From CAZZNQ01 sp964655775 (GTDB lineage Bacteria; Planctomycetota; Brocadiia; SM23-32), in NCBI GenBank assembly GCA_964655775.1, contig CAZZNQ010000083.1:1-18711 (forward strand): 18,711 nt of DNA. Direction: 5' to 3'. Below are positions 6,564 through 13,371 of the stretch, in pieces (the first letter of the stretch is position 1; every line of letters begins with the position of its first letter). The notes beneath the pieces are model-generated. The model had not been told where the DNA came from, did not search any database, and saw nothing but the letters and a program-made list of their open reading frames with translations. The position numbers and the translations under genes are program-made.

Positions 6564-8410
6564 TCCCCTGCCGTTGCTGAAGGCAATGTAACTGCGAACG
6601 TGCTCCCCCGCCCGGGTTCGCTCTCGACGTCGACGGTGCCGCCATGCGCGTCCACGATGAACCTGACGATGCTCAGCCCAAGTCCGCAGCCTTCGGCCCG
6701 GCGTGAAAGACGGCCGTCCGCCTGGTAGAACCGCTCGAACGACCTCCTCGCCTCCGCGCGCGACATGCCGATGCCGTTGTCCTCGACCTCGAAGCGCACC
6801 TGCCCGTCGACGGCCATCGCGCGCAAGGCAATGCTCTTCTCCTCACCGGTGTACTTGTAGGCATTGTCCAGCAGGTTCAGCAGCACTGTTACCAGCGCGT
6901 CCCTGTCGCCCCACACCGGAGGAAGGGGGTCCTGGATGTCCGCCTCGAACTCGCATCCGGCCGCCCGGAAGCGTTCGGCCACCGAATCCGCCGCCTCGCG
7001 GGCCACCTCCCCGGGCGACAGCTCGGCCATCTCGAACGCCCGCTTGTCCCGTTCCATGCGCGAGAAACCCAGGAAGTTGTCGATCAGCCGGCAGAGCCGC
7101 TCGTTCTCCTTCACCAGCAGGTGCAGGTAGCGGTCGGCCTGTTCGCCGCTTTCATACCGACCCTCGCGCAGCGTTTCGGCGAACATGCGGATGGACGAGA
7201 GCGGCGTCTTGAGCTCGTGCGTGACCGTGGCGATGAAGTCGTTCTTCAACCGGGTCAGCCGCGCCTGGCGCAGCAGCAGGCGGCCGCCCACCAAAGCCAG
7301 CAGCCCGATCGCGCCGACGCCGAGCAGGCTGGCCCAAAGGTAGCCGGCCACCTCCTGCTCCGCTGCTGCTGCGAACGGATCCTCGCCTTCCAGATGCAGC
7401 GCAAGCCGCCAACCCGGGAGCAGACTGCCGAGGGGCAGCGCAATGAAGGCCGCGTCGTCGGCCTCGCGCCCGCCAGGATACTGCAGACAGACGGCCGTGC
7501 CGGGCAGCGCGGCTCCCTGCGTCGCCGTCGTCTCCATCTGGTCCATGAAACCGTCCGCGCGGAACAACGCCACCACGCGCCCGTCCTCCGACGTCATCCG
7601 CCAGACGCCGGGCACCGCCGACTGCGTCAGCTCGAGCTCGCGGGGCGCGGATTGAGCATGCGTCAGGTACTCGGCGGTCAGTTCCTCGGCCCAAAGTGTC
7701 GGAAACTCAATCGGGTCGCCGGGCATCTCCTGGAGCCGCCGCATCAGGAACCGCCGCTGGGCGGACGGCATTGCCGGTGGGCCGTAGTCGTTCAGCCGGT
7801 CCGCTGACGCCGCGCGGAGTTCGCCATATTGGCCATCCTCTGGGCCGTTCAACAGCTCCATCGCCCTCAAGGCGGCAAGCGGCGCCACAAGCCTGCCGGC
7901 GGAGTCGCGTACCTCGGCTTGCTCCTGGTCCGCGAAGAGTGCGGCTAGCAGCTCCACAGCGCCCGCGGTGTCGCCCGCCTCCGTCAGCGCCCGCGGCTGT
8001 ATCCAGAAGGGATGCGGCTCTCCAGAGTCCGGAGGCGCCGGCTGCGGCTGAAACGGATACGCCGGCTCGCCCTCCTCATCGTAGATCACCAGACCGTCGC
8101 ATACGCCTGAGCAAGCCAGTTTCGCGAAACGCTGGGGCGGTGGAGCGTCCGCTGCAAGCCCGGACAGGGCGTCCGCCTTCTGCTGCCAGAAGTCGACGAT
8201 CTCAGCGGCCGCCTCGTTCAGGGGCGGTTCGTACGCGTCGACCAGCCGCTGCCGCGCGGCGAGCCGCGCGTTGCGCATGGCCTGGTTGGTGAAGTAGAGC
8301 ACGCAGGCTGTGGGGACGGCGACCGCAGCCGCCAGGATGAGCAGCAGGCGCCAGGGACCGAAGTCCCCGGCGCCGCCGCTATCGCCCCATCTGTGCTTCC
8401 CAACGTTCAT
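6560..8410 (-). CDS. Membrane sensor histidine kinase
   Basis: A 616-residue kinase. Transmembrane helices lie at about residues 19-42 (LLLILAAAVAVPTACVLYF) and 354-378 (LLGVGAIGLLALVGG), enclosing a periplasmic sensor region of about 310 residues with no domain I recognise. No HAMP domain is seen: the second helix is followed at once by the dimerisation helix with H398 in VTHELKTPLSS. The ATPase domain shows the N box (LLNLLDNAYKYT), G1 (VEDNGIGM), F box (FERFYQAD) and G2 (GCGLGLSIV). It should autophosphorylate H398 and pass phosphate to the regulator encoded next. Both gene ends overlap their neighbours by 4 bases (ATGA), indicating translational coupling. The signal is unknown; the exported protein encoded just before it is an obvious candidate partner. 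Confidence 0.95.
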   Translation of the reverse strand: MNVGKHRWGDSGGAGDFGPWRLLLILAAAVAVPTACVLYFTNQAMRNARLAARQRLVDAYEPPLNEAAAEIVDFWQQKADALSGLAADAPPPQRFAKLACSGVCDGLVIYDEEGEPAYPFQPQPAPPDSGEPHPFWIQPRALTEAGDTAGAVELLAALFADQEQAEVRDSAGRLVAPLAALRAMELLNGPEDGQYGELRAASADRLNDYGPPAMPSAQRRFLMRRLQEMPGDPIEFPTLWAEELTAEYLTHAQSAPRELELTQSAVPGVWRMTSEDGRVVALFRADGFMDQMETTATQGAALPGTAVCLQYPGGREADDAAFIALPLGSLLPGWRLALHLEGEDPFAAAAEQEVAGYLWASLLGVGAIGLLALVGGRLLLRQARLTRLKNDFIATVTHELKTPLSSIRMFAETLREGRYESGEQADRYLHLLVKENERLCRLIDNFLGFSRMERDKRAFEMAELSPGEVAREAADSVAERFRAAGCEFEADIQDPLPPVWGDRDALVTVLLNLLDNAYKYTGEEKSIALRAMAVDGQVRFEVEDNGIGMSRAEARRSFERFYQADGRLSRRAEGCGLGLSIVRFIVDAHGGTVDVESEPGRGSTFAVTLPSATAGE

Positions 8411-10848
8411 CGTCCGGTCGCTGCCTCGCTGGCTGCGTCCTTTGCTGGCTCGCGCGTAGCGAGAGACTTCAGCATCTGCTCGAGTTGCGGTCCGGACACG
8501 TTGAACCCGTCCAGGACTTCCCTCGCGGCGTCCAGATTGCCGTCCCGCAGCGCCTCCTGCATGAGTTCCAGTTGCTCAATGGCCAGGCCGACCGGCTCGT
8601 ATGCGTGCGTGCCCACCAGGTTCCTGTGCAGCTCTCGCACGCGAGGCAGGGCGACCTCAAGAGACTTGGCCGCCGATTGCGCGTCGCCGCGCCCCACGGC
8701 ACCGTAGATGGAAGCGAAGAGACCCTTCAGCACGGGCAGAATCGCCGCCGCCTTGGCCGGGTCGCTTACTACCGGAGACAGCGTGTCCTCGGAGTCACGT
8801 ATCAACGGAATCCGATTCCGCTCACCGCCCCTCCCCGCCGCCAGCAACTCATAGCGGATGTGCAGGCGCGGGCCCTGCTCCGTTAGCTGGGCCGACATGA
8901 TCTCCAGTTCCGCCTCGGTGCCGGAGGCAGTGCGCACCACGTACCGAACCGGCAGGCCGGAATCGGGCACAAGCGAGACCTTGCCCTGAGGCTCAAGGCC
9001 GGCGAGGCGGGACCGGAGCGACTCAAGGTCGGCCGACCTCCGGTAGGGCAATACTGCCATGTCTTTTCCAGCCAGGCCCTCCGCGAAGTCGTCCACCAGC
9101 AGTCCGACCTCCCGGGGGGTGCCGATCGTCACCACAGACCGGTCCACGCGCCACGCGAGACCCGTGAGCCGGCATACGGCGTCCAGCGCCTCCGCCAGAG
9201 GCAGGTCGGCCCGGATGGTGACCTCTGACCGCTCCCGGCCAAGCGCCTGCGCACCGGCCAACAGGTGGACCTTGACAGGCGTCATGTGGCTGAGGAACTC
9301 GGCCACCTGTTCAAGGGGTGTTGACTGGAGCATCAAGGCCATCGGCTGACCCAGGGCCTCGGTCGCCTCGCTTGTGGGGTCGACGTCCGGTCCGTGCACG
9401 ATGGCGAGATGCTCGATCCGTTCTGGTGTGCCGATCCATACGAGGGATCCGTCGGCCTTCCAGGCGAGTCCGGCCAGATCGCAGATGTAGTCCAGCGCCT
9501 TGGCCGGCGCCGTCCGGACATCAAGTGTGATCATCACGCTCCGACCGGCATCTTCCCGTCCCAAGTGCACGATCTGCAGGGGCGTCACCTGGTTCAAGAT
9601 CTCCAGAGCACGTCCGACCGCCGCGTGCTCGAGCATGATCTCCACGTCTTCCTGCAGGGCCTCAGCGACCTCGCGCGAGATCGGGCTCTGCTTCCAGATC
9701 AACGGGCGCTGCAGGTCGGTCTGCTTCTTGAGTCCATATGACGAACGATCCCACACGAGATCGGCGCTTACGGCGCGCAAAGGTGTCCCGATGGGGCGGA
9801 ATGACTCGACCTCCGTTTCGGGAGGCCGATACCAGAACGTATCGGGGGTCCTGACGTTGTACGGCAGGATCGTACCTGTCTGCAGGTCCAATCCGGTGCC
9901 CGGGATCAGCCACCGGTCGACGGTCTCGTGCAGCGGAAGATAGGGATGTACCGCCACCGACGTGAGCGAAGCGCCGGTTGTCCCGCGCCCCGCCCCGCCC
10001 ATAGCCCCCTCGCCCCCGTAGGCTCCGGCAACAGCCTCCACCTTCTGCACCAGCTTGTAGCGGATCTTGACGCCATGCGGATCACTTGAGAACCCCACTA
10101 TCTGGAGGATGCCGGTCCCGCCTTCGCGCGTCTTGAAGATGTAGGTGGCGGGCAGGTCGCCCTTGGCGGAGATAGGCACGAGGCTGTTCGGCTGGGCGGC
10201 GCCCAACGTCTGGTCACCAATCAACTGCTCCGCCGTGACGGAGTCCCAGCGCGGAGACGCAAAGGGAAACGCGACCATCTCGATGCCCACAAGACCGTGG
10301 ACGCTGGTACTCGTTTCCCCCATCGCGTCGATTCCGTTCTCGCGCACCCAGCGCCGCATGGCATCGGTCTGGTGTAGATCGAGTCCCGGGGGCGGCGAGA
10401 AGAGCCTGCCCCTGTCCAGATCCATGAAGAAGTCTTCGCCTGCACCGTCGTCATTGACGGTCAGGTCAGTCACCGGACCAAAGGTGTAGGTGCCGGCAGC
10501 CTCGGCCGGTGCCAGCTTTGCCAGTTCATCGCGAGCCGCTTTCGAGAACGCTTTCTGCTCCGGGTAGAGCTCGACCAGCTTGCGGAACTGCTCGCGCGCC
10601 TGATCCTTCCCGCCCTTAGCCAGGTAGCACCTGCCGAGGCGGTAGCGGGCCTCCGCCAGGTAGCGACGGTTGCCCTCTTCGCCCTCGATCACCTTGCGAT
10701 AGATGCCGATGGCGCGGTCCAGGTCGCCTACCACCTCCTGCGCGTAGGCGCCCTCCTCCATCAGCACCGACACTTCTTCCCCCACCGCCGGCCCGCAGAC
10801 CGCGGCCGCTATCAGCAAAGCCGTCACAATCCATCGCGCTTTCGCCAT
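8407..10848 (-). CDS. Exported TPR protein with duplicated STN-like domains
   Basis: An 813-residue protein with a Sec signal peptide (MAKARWIVTALLIAAAVCG, cleavage probably after PAVG). Residues about 35-115 form TPR repeats (LDRAIGIYRKVIEG, AEARYRLGRCYLAKGGKDQA, EQFRKLVELYPEQKAFSKAA). Next is a middle region (VNDDGAGEDFFMDLDRGRLF, then WVRENGIDAMGET and GLVGIEMVAFPF) that I recall from exported planctomycete-type proteins; this is from memory only. Two similar segments at about 398-476 and 499-578 resemble the STN/secretin N-terminal (or DUF4974-like) fold; they share the pattern APAKALDYICDLAGLAWKAD / PLAEALDAVCRLTGLAWRVD and both end in IGTP. A helical tail follows. The start at 10848 is set by GGAGG 8 bases upstream (10857-10861). 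The gene is first in an operon with the kinase, so a sensory or accessory role in the envelope is inferred. Confidence 0.85.
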   Translation of the reverse strand: MAKARWIVTALLIAAAVCGPAVGEEVSVLMEEGAYAQEVVGDLDRAIGIYRKVIEGEEGNRRYLAEARYRLGRCYLAKGGKDQAREQFRKLVELYPEQKAFSKAARDELAKLAPAEAAGTYTFGPVTDLTVNDDGAGEDFFMDLDRGRLFSPPPGLDLHQTDAMRRWVRENGIDAMGETSTSVHGLVGIEMVAFPFASPRWDSVTAEQLIGDQTLGAAQPNSLVPISAKGDLPATYIFKTREGGTGILQIVGFSSDPHGVKIRYKLVQKVEAVAGAYGGEGAMGGAGRGTTGASLTSVAVHPYLPLHETVDRWLIPGTGLDLQTGTILPYNVRTPDTFWYRPPETEVESFRPIGTPLRAVSADLVWDRSSYGLKKQTDLQRPLIWKQSPISREVAEALQEDVEIMLEHAAVGRALEILNQVTPLQIVHLGREDAGRSVMITLDVRTAPAKALDYICDLAGLAWKADGSLVWIGTPERIEHLAIVHGPDVDPTSEATEALGQPMALMLQSTPLEQVAEFLSHMTPVKVHLLAGAQALGRERSEVTIRADLPLAEALDAVCRLTGLAWRVDRSVVTIGTPREVGLLVDDFAEGLAGKDMAVLPYRRSADLESLRSRLAGLEPQGKVSLVPDSGLPVRYVVRTASGTEAELEIMSAQLTEQGPRLHIRYELLAAGRGGERNRIPLIRDSEDTLSPVVSDPAKAAAILPVLKGLFASIYGAVGRGDAQSAAKSLEVALPRVRELHRNLVGTHAYEPVGLAIEQLELMQEALRDGNLDAAREVLDGFNVSGPQLEQMLKSLATREPAKDAASEAATGR

Positions 10849-10856
10849 CACCCCAT

Positions 10857-10861
10857 CCTCC
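10857..10861 (-). promoter_or_regulatory. Ribosome binding site that fixes the TPR/STN start
   Basis: GGAGG on the minus strand lies 8 bases before the ATG at 10848. The ATG at 10869 would put this site inside the coding region, so the shorter form with the signal peptide is preferred. Confidence 0.6.
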
Positions 10862-10901
10862 GTGAACATGGTAACCGTTCCGTCCGTACCATCAAGAGCG
10901 A

Positions 10902-10907
10902 AGTATA
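10902..10907 (-). promoter_or_regulatory. -10 element of the TPR/STN-kinase-regulator operon
   Basis: TATACT on the minus strand matches 5 of 6 of TATAAT. No standard -35 box sits at 17 bases; instead a pair of direct repeats occupies that region, as in activator-dependent promoters. The transcript would start near 10895, about 47 bases before the ATG at 10848. Confidence 0.4.
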
Positions 10908-10916
10908 CGGAACGAA

Positions 10917-10934
10917 TGTCACGGTTGTGTCACG
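10917..10934 (-). promoter_or_regulatory. Direct-repeat operator of PhoB-box geometry
   Basis: Two perfect copies of TGTCACG (10917-10923 and 10928-10934, plus-strand reading) are separated by 4 bases, giving an 11-bp period. OmpR/PhoB-family regulators bind tandem 7-bp repeats with about one helical turn between them, and the operon downstream encodes such a regulator. The repeats end 9 bases upstream of the -10 element, replacing the -35. They overlap the stop codon (10930-10932) of the AraC gene. Autoregulation is inferred. Confidence 0.45.
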
Positions 10935-11838
10935 TTCCCGACATGTTTTCGCCGTTTCTTGCCGGCCTCTCGTGGGACCGTTCCGACCAGCGGAACTCGC
11001 GCCGCCATCGGCTCGGGGAGACGCCGCAGACCCTCTTGAACGTCTTCGAGAGGTGAAACGCATCGTAGAAGCCGGTCTGAAACGCGACGGCGTCCAGCTT
11101 CAGACCCCTGAGCAAGAGCCCTTTCGCGAAGTCGATGCGCAGGGCGGTCAGGTCGGTGATCGGCGGGCGGCCGGCCTCGTCCCGGAAGCCGTGTGAGAAC
11201 GCCGACGGGCTCATGGACAGGTGCGCGGCGACGTCCGCGATGGTGATCTTCTCGCGCAGGTGGGCGCGGAAGTAGTCGCGTGCCTTCTCCACAAGGCCGG
11301 GACCCGGCGCAGGCGCGCTATCGATGATGCGGGGCCCACGGGGCTGCGCGATCGAACCATGCAGCAGACCCAAGAGCGACGCCAGCGAAGCCTGAGCGGG
11401 CCAGAAACCCTCCTCCCCCAGGCGGCTGCCGGCCATCGCCATCTCCCGCAGATGGCGTCCCACGATGCCGCTCGGGTCGCGGAAGCGTCCGAAGGCGTGC
11501 TCGGGCATCATCAACGACGCCAGCCCGGCGCGCTCGCCGCCGTGGAACAGCGCCCACGCCTCGCGCAGCGGCACTTCGGCCCCGGAAGCATCCTCCCAAT
11601 ACGGCGTGCCGGGCGGATACAAGTGGACGATGCCGCCCGTGCGCGGCCACCAGCGGGCGCGCGCAGAGCCCACCCGCGCCCGCCCACAGTCCGAGAGCGA
11701 GTAGTCCAGCACCCACAGATCCCGCACGATGCAGCGCGACGGCGGGCCCGGCTCCCGGCTGATGTAGCTGGCGGATGCGACGCGCGGCACCACCTCCTGC
11801 GGCGGCCCCGTCCAGGAATGTCCCAGCCAGTTCTCCAC
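10930..11838 (-). CDS. AraC-family transcriptional regulator
   Basis: A 302-residue regulator. The C-terminal part (about residues 195-290) is a clear AraC double helix-turn-helix domain: ITIADVAAHLSMSPSAFSHG, then AFQTGFYDAFHLSKTFKRVC and GVSPSRWR. The N-terminal part includes HLYPPGTPYWED, typical of the cupin-like ligand-sensing domain of this family. The frame stays open far upstream (to 15018) because of base composition. The start is placed at GTG 11838 because AGGGAG lies 6 bases before it and the size then fits the family. It is divergent from the DegT operon, which it probably controls in response to a small molecule. Its 3' end abuts the promoter of the TPR/STN operon. Confidence 0.88.
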   Translation of the reverse strand: MENWLGHSWTGPPQEVVPRVASASYISREPGPPSRCIVRDLWVLDYSLSDCGRARVGSARARWWPRTGGIVHLYPPGTPYWEDASGAEVPLREAWALFHGGERAGLASLMMPEHAFGRFRDPSGIVGRHLREMAMAGSRLGEEGFWPAQASLASLLGLLHGSIAQPRGPRIIDSAPAPGPGLVEKARDYFRAHLREKITIADVAAHLSMSPSAFSHGFRDEAGRPPITDLTALRIDFAKGLLLRGLKLDAVAFQTGFYDAFHLSKTFKRVCGVSPSRWRREFRWSERSHERPARNGENMSGT

Positions 11839-11844
11839 GGCGTT

Positions 11845-11850
11845 CTCCCT
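11845..11850 (-). promoter_or_regulatory. Ribosome binding site that sets the GTG start of the AraC gene
   Basis: AGGGAG on the minus strand is 6 bases upstream of GTG 11838. It rejects the much longer open frame as the gene start. Confidence 0.55.
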
Positions 11851-11894
11851 AGAAATGGAGCAACACGCCTCACGATCCGTGCAAGATGTTACAT

Positions 11895-11918
11895 GGAATG
11901 AGCCGTTCCGTCCATTCC
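11895..11918. promoter_or_regulatory. Inverted repeat in the divergent AraC/DegT promoter region
   Basis: GGAATG (11895-11900) and CATTCC (11913-11918) form an inverted repeat with a 12-base spacer. It lies 20 bases upstream of the TACAAT box of the DegT operon and beside a weak minus-strand promoter for the AraC gene (TGGACG at 11914-11909, TAACAT at 11891-11886). It is a candidate operator for the AraC protein or another dimer. Confidence 0.35.
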
Positions 11919-11937
11919 TTTCCCGGCTCCGGAAGCC

Positions 11938-11943
11938 TACAAT
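11938..11943 (+). promoter_or_regulatory. -10 element of the DegT operon
   Basis: TACAAT matches 5 of 6 of TATAAT. The -35 position (about 11915-11920, TTCCTT) is poor, which fits a promoter that needs an activator such as the divergent AraC protein. The leader would be about 80 bases long. Confidence 0.4.
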
Positions 11944-11996
11944 CTGTTCAGCGCTGGGGACGGTCACCGGCGCGGTATCCCATGCAAGCTGAGACA

Positions 11997-12015
11997 GCTC
12001 CCCGCAGGCGGGAGC
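11997..12015 (+). other. Hairpin in the DegT leader next to the ribosome site
   Basis: GCTCCC (11997-12002) pairs with GGGAGC (12010-12015) around a 7-base loop. The ribosome site GGAGG (12021-12025) follows 5 bases later. It could influence translation initiation or mRNA stability; no T-run follows, so it is not a terminator. Confidence 0.25.
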
Positions 12016-12030
12016 GACGAGGAGGACGGT

Positions 12031-13356
12031 ATGGAGAAGCTGGCGATTGACGGCGGGCCGAAGGCGTTCGCCGGGATGGAAGGCACAAAGCGCCCAAAGA
12101 TCGGCGTCGAGGAGTTCATGTCCGTCGCCGAGAGATTCGGATTCAAGCGGGACGCCCTCGACCGTATCCGGCAGGCGGTCTCGGACGACGATCTGCGCGA
12201 GGGTGCGGCGAATCTCGCGCGCTACTACTGCCCTTTCCCGGACCTGCTGAAAGGGCCGGAGTTCGAGGCGCTGGCTAAGGAGACGTTCGGCGTGAGCCAC
12301 GCGCTGAGCGTCAGCTCCGGGACGGCCGCGTTGCACTCGGCGTTCGTCGCGGCCGGAGTCAAACCCGGCACCGAAGTGATCGTACCGGCCATCGGCTTCA
12401 TGGCGACCGCCGCGGCCGTCATGCTCAGCGGCGGCGTGCCGGTGTTCTGCGACGTGGACGAGTCGCTCCACATGGACCCGACGAAGATCGAGGGCTGCAT
12501 CACGTCGCGCACCGTCGCGCTGGCGCCCACGCACCACTGGGGCGGCGTAACCGACATGGACCCGGTGATGGCGATCGCCGACGAGCACGGGCTGAAGGTG
12601 ATCGAGGACTGCGCGCAGTCGCCGGGGGCGCGCTACAGGGGCCGACCTGTGGGCAGCATCGGCGACGTCGGCTGCTTCAGCATCTCCGCCTACAAGATCA
12701 TCGGCGGCGGCGAGGGCGGCCTGCTCATCACCAGCGACGAACGCCTCTACGAGCGCGCCTGCCAGCTTGCCGAGTGCGGCGGACTGTGGCGGCCGGACCG
12801 TTTCGCGCCACCGCGATACGAGGGTGAGCTGTTTGTCGGCACCAACTACCGTATGTCCGAGTTGGAGGCGGCGGTCGACGTGGTGCAGCTCGCGAAGCTG
12901 GACGACGTGGTGCGCCGTTACCGTGCGGCGCGGACGGCGATCCTGGAGAAGGTGGGCGCCTACCGCGAGATCGTGCCGCAGAAGCTGAACGACCCCGAGG
13001 GCGAGGTCGGCTATCTGCTGCGCTTCTTCCCGGAGACGGTGCAGCTCGGCGAACGGATCGTGGAGGCGCTCAAGGCGGAGGGCGTCTCGTGCCGGATCCG
13101 CGGCTCCGAGGCCGGTCCGGACTGGCACCAGTATTCCTATATGTATCCGCTGATCAGTGCAGTTGCGGGCGAAGGCGAACGCCCCACCCTCGAGCGCGGC
13201 GCGTGCCCCGTGGCGGACGACCTTTACGACCGCTGCGTGGCTGTCTCGGTGGATCAGTGGTATTCGCCGGAGGACTGTGCGAACATCGCGAACGCGATGA
13301 ACAAGGTGTTCTCGGCCTACTGCGAGCAGGACAATTCGGCGCGGGCGTGGCTCTGA
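12031..13356 (+). CDS. DegT/DnrJ/EryC1/StrS PLP-dependent aminotransferase
   Basis: A 441-residue fold-type I PLP enzyme. The N-terminus MEKLAIDGGPKAF is typical of the family. SVSSGTAALHSAF (phosphate-binding loop), D193 in VIEDCAQSPGARY (pairs with the pyridine nitrogen) and the Schiff-base lysine K222 in SISAYKIIGGGEGG are all present, as are TNYRMSELEAAV and a family-like C-terminus (DQWYSPEDCANIANAMNKVF). Members transfer an amino group to keto-sugars, nucleotide-linked sugars or cyclitols. No sugar-nucleotide gene is nearby, so the substrate is open; a keto-sugar or inosose is possible. The active-site lysine makes it a true transaminase rather than a dehydratase-type member. The ribosome site is GGAGG (12021-12025), 5 bases before the ATG. 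It is first in a four-gene operon divergent from the AraC gene. Confidence 0.92.
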   Translation: MEKLAIDGGPKAFAGMEGTKRPKIGVEEFMSVAERFGFKRDALDRIRQAVSDDDLREGAANLARYYCPFPDLLKGPEFEALAKETFGVSHALSVSSGTAALHSAFVAAGVKPGTEVIVPAIGFMATAAAVMLSGGVPVFCDVDESLHMDPTKIEGCITSRTVALAPTHHWGGVTDMDPVMAIADEHGLKVIEDCAQSPGARYRGRPVGSIGDVGCFSISAYKIIGGGEGGLLITSDERLYERACQLAECGGLWRPDRFAPPRYEGELFVGTNYRMSELEAAVDVVQLAKLDDVVRRYRAARTAILEKVGAYREIVPQKLNDPEGEVGYLLRFFPETVQLGERIVEALKAEGVSCRIRGSEAGPDWHQYSYMYPLISAVAGEGERPTLERGACPVADDLYDRCVAVSVDQWYSPEDCANIANAMNKVFSAYCEQDNSARAWL

Positions 13357-13371
13357 GCAAGGAGACCGCAG

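Noticed and set aside
5126..6728. Plus-strand frames of 264 and 319 codons over the amidohydrolase and response regulator
   Set aside because: They mirror genes with intact catalytic motifs on the minus strand and show only composition-driven His, Arg, Val and Gln patterns.
7121..7807. 228-codon plus-strand frame inside the histidine kinase
   Set aside because: It is antisense to the kinase core, including H398, and has no recognisable domain.
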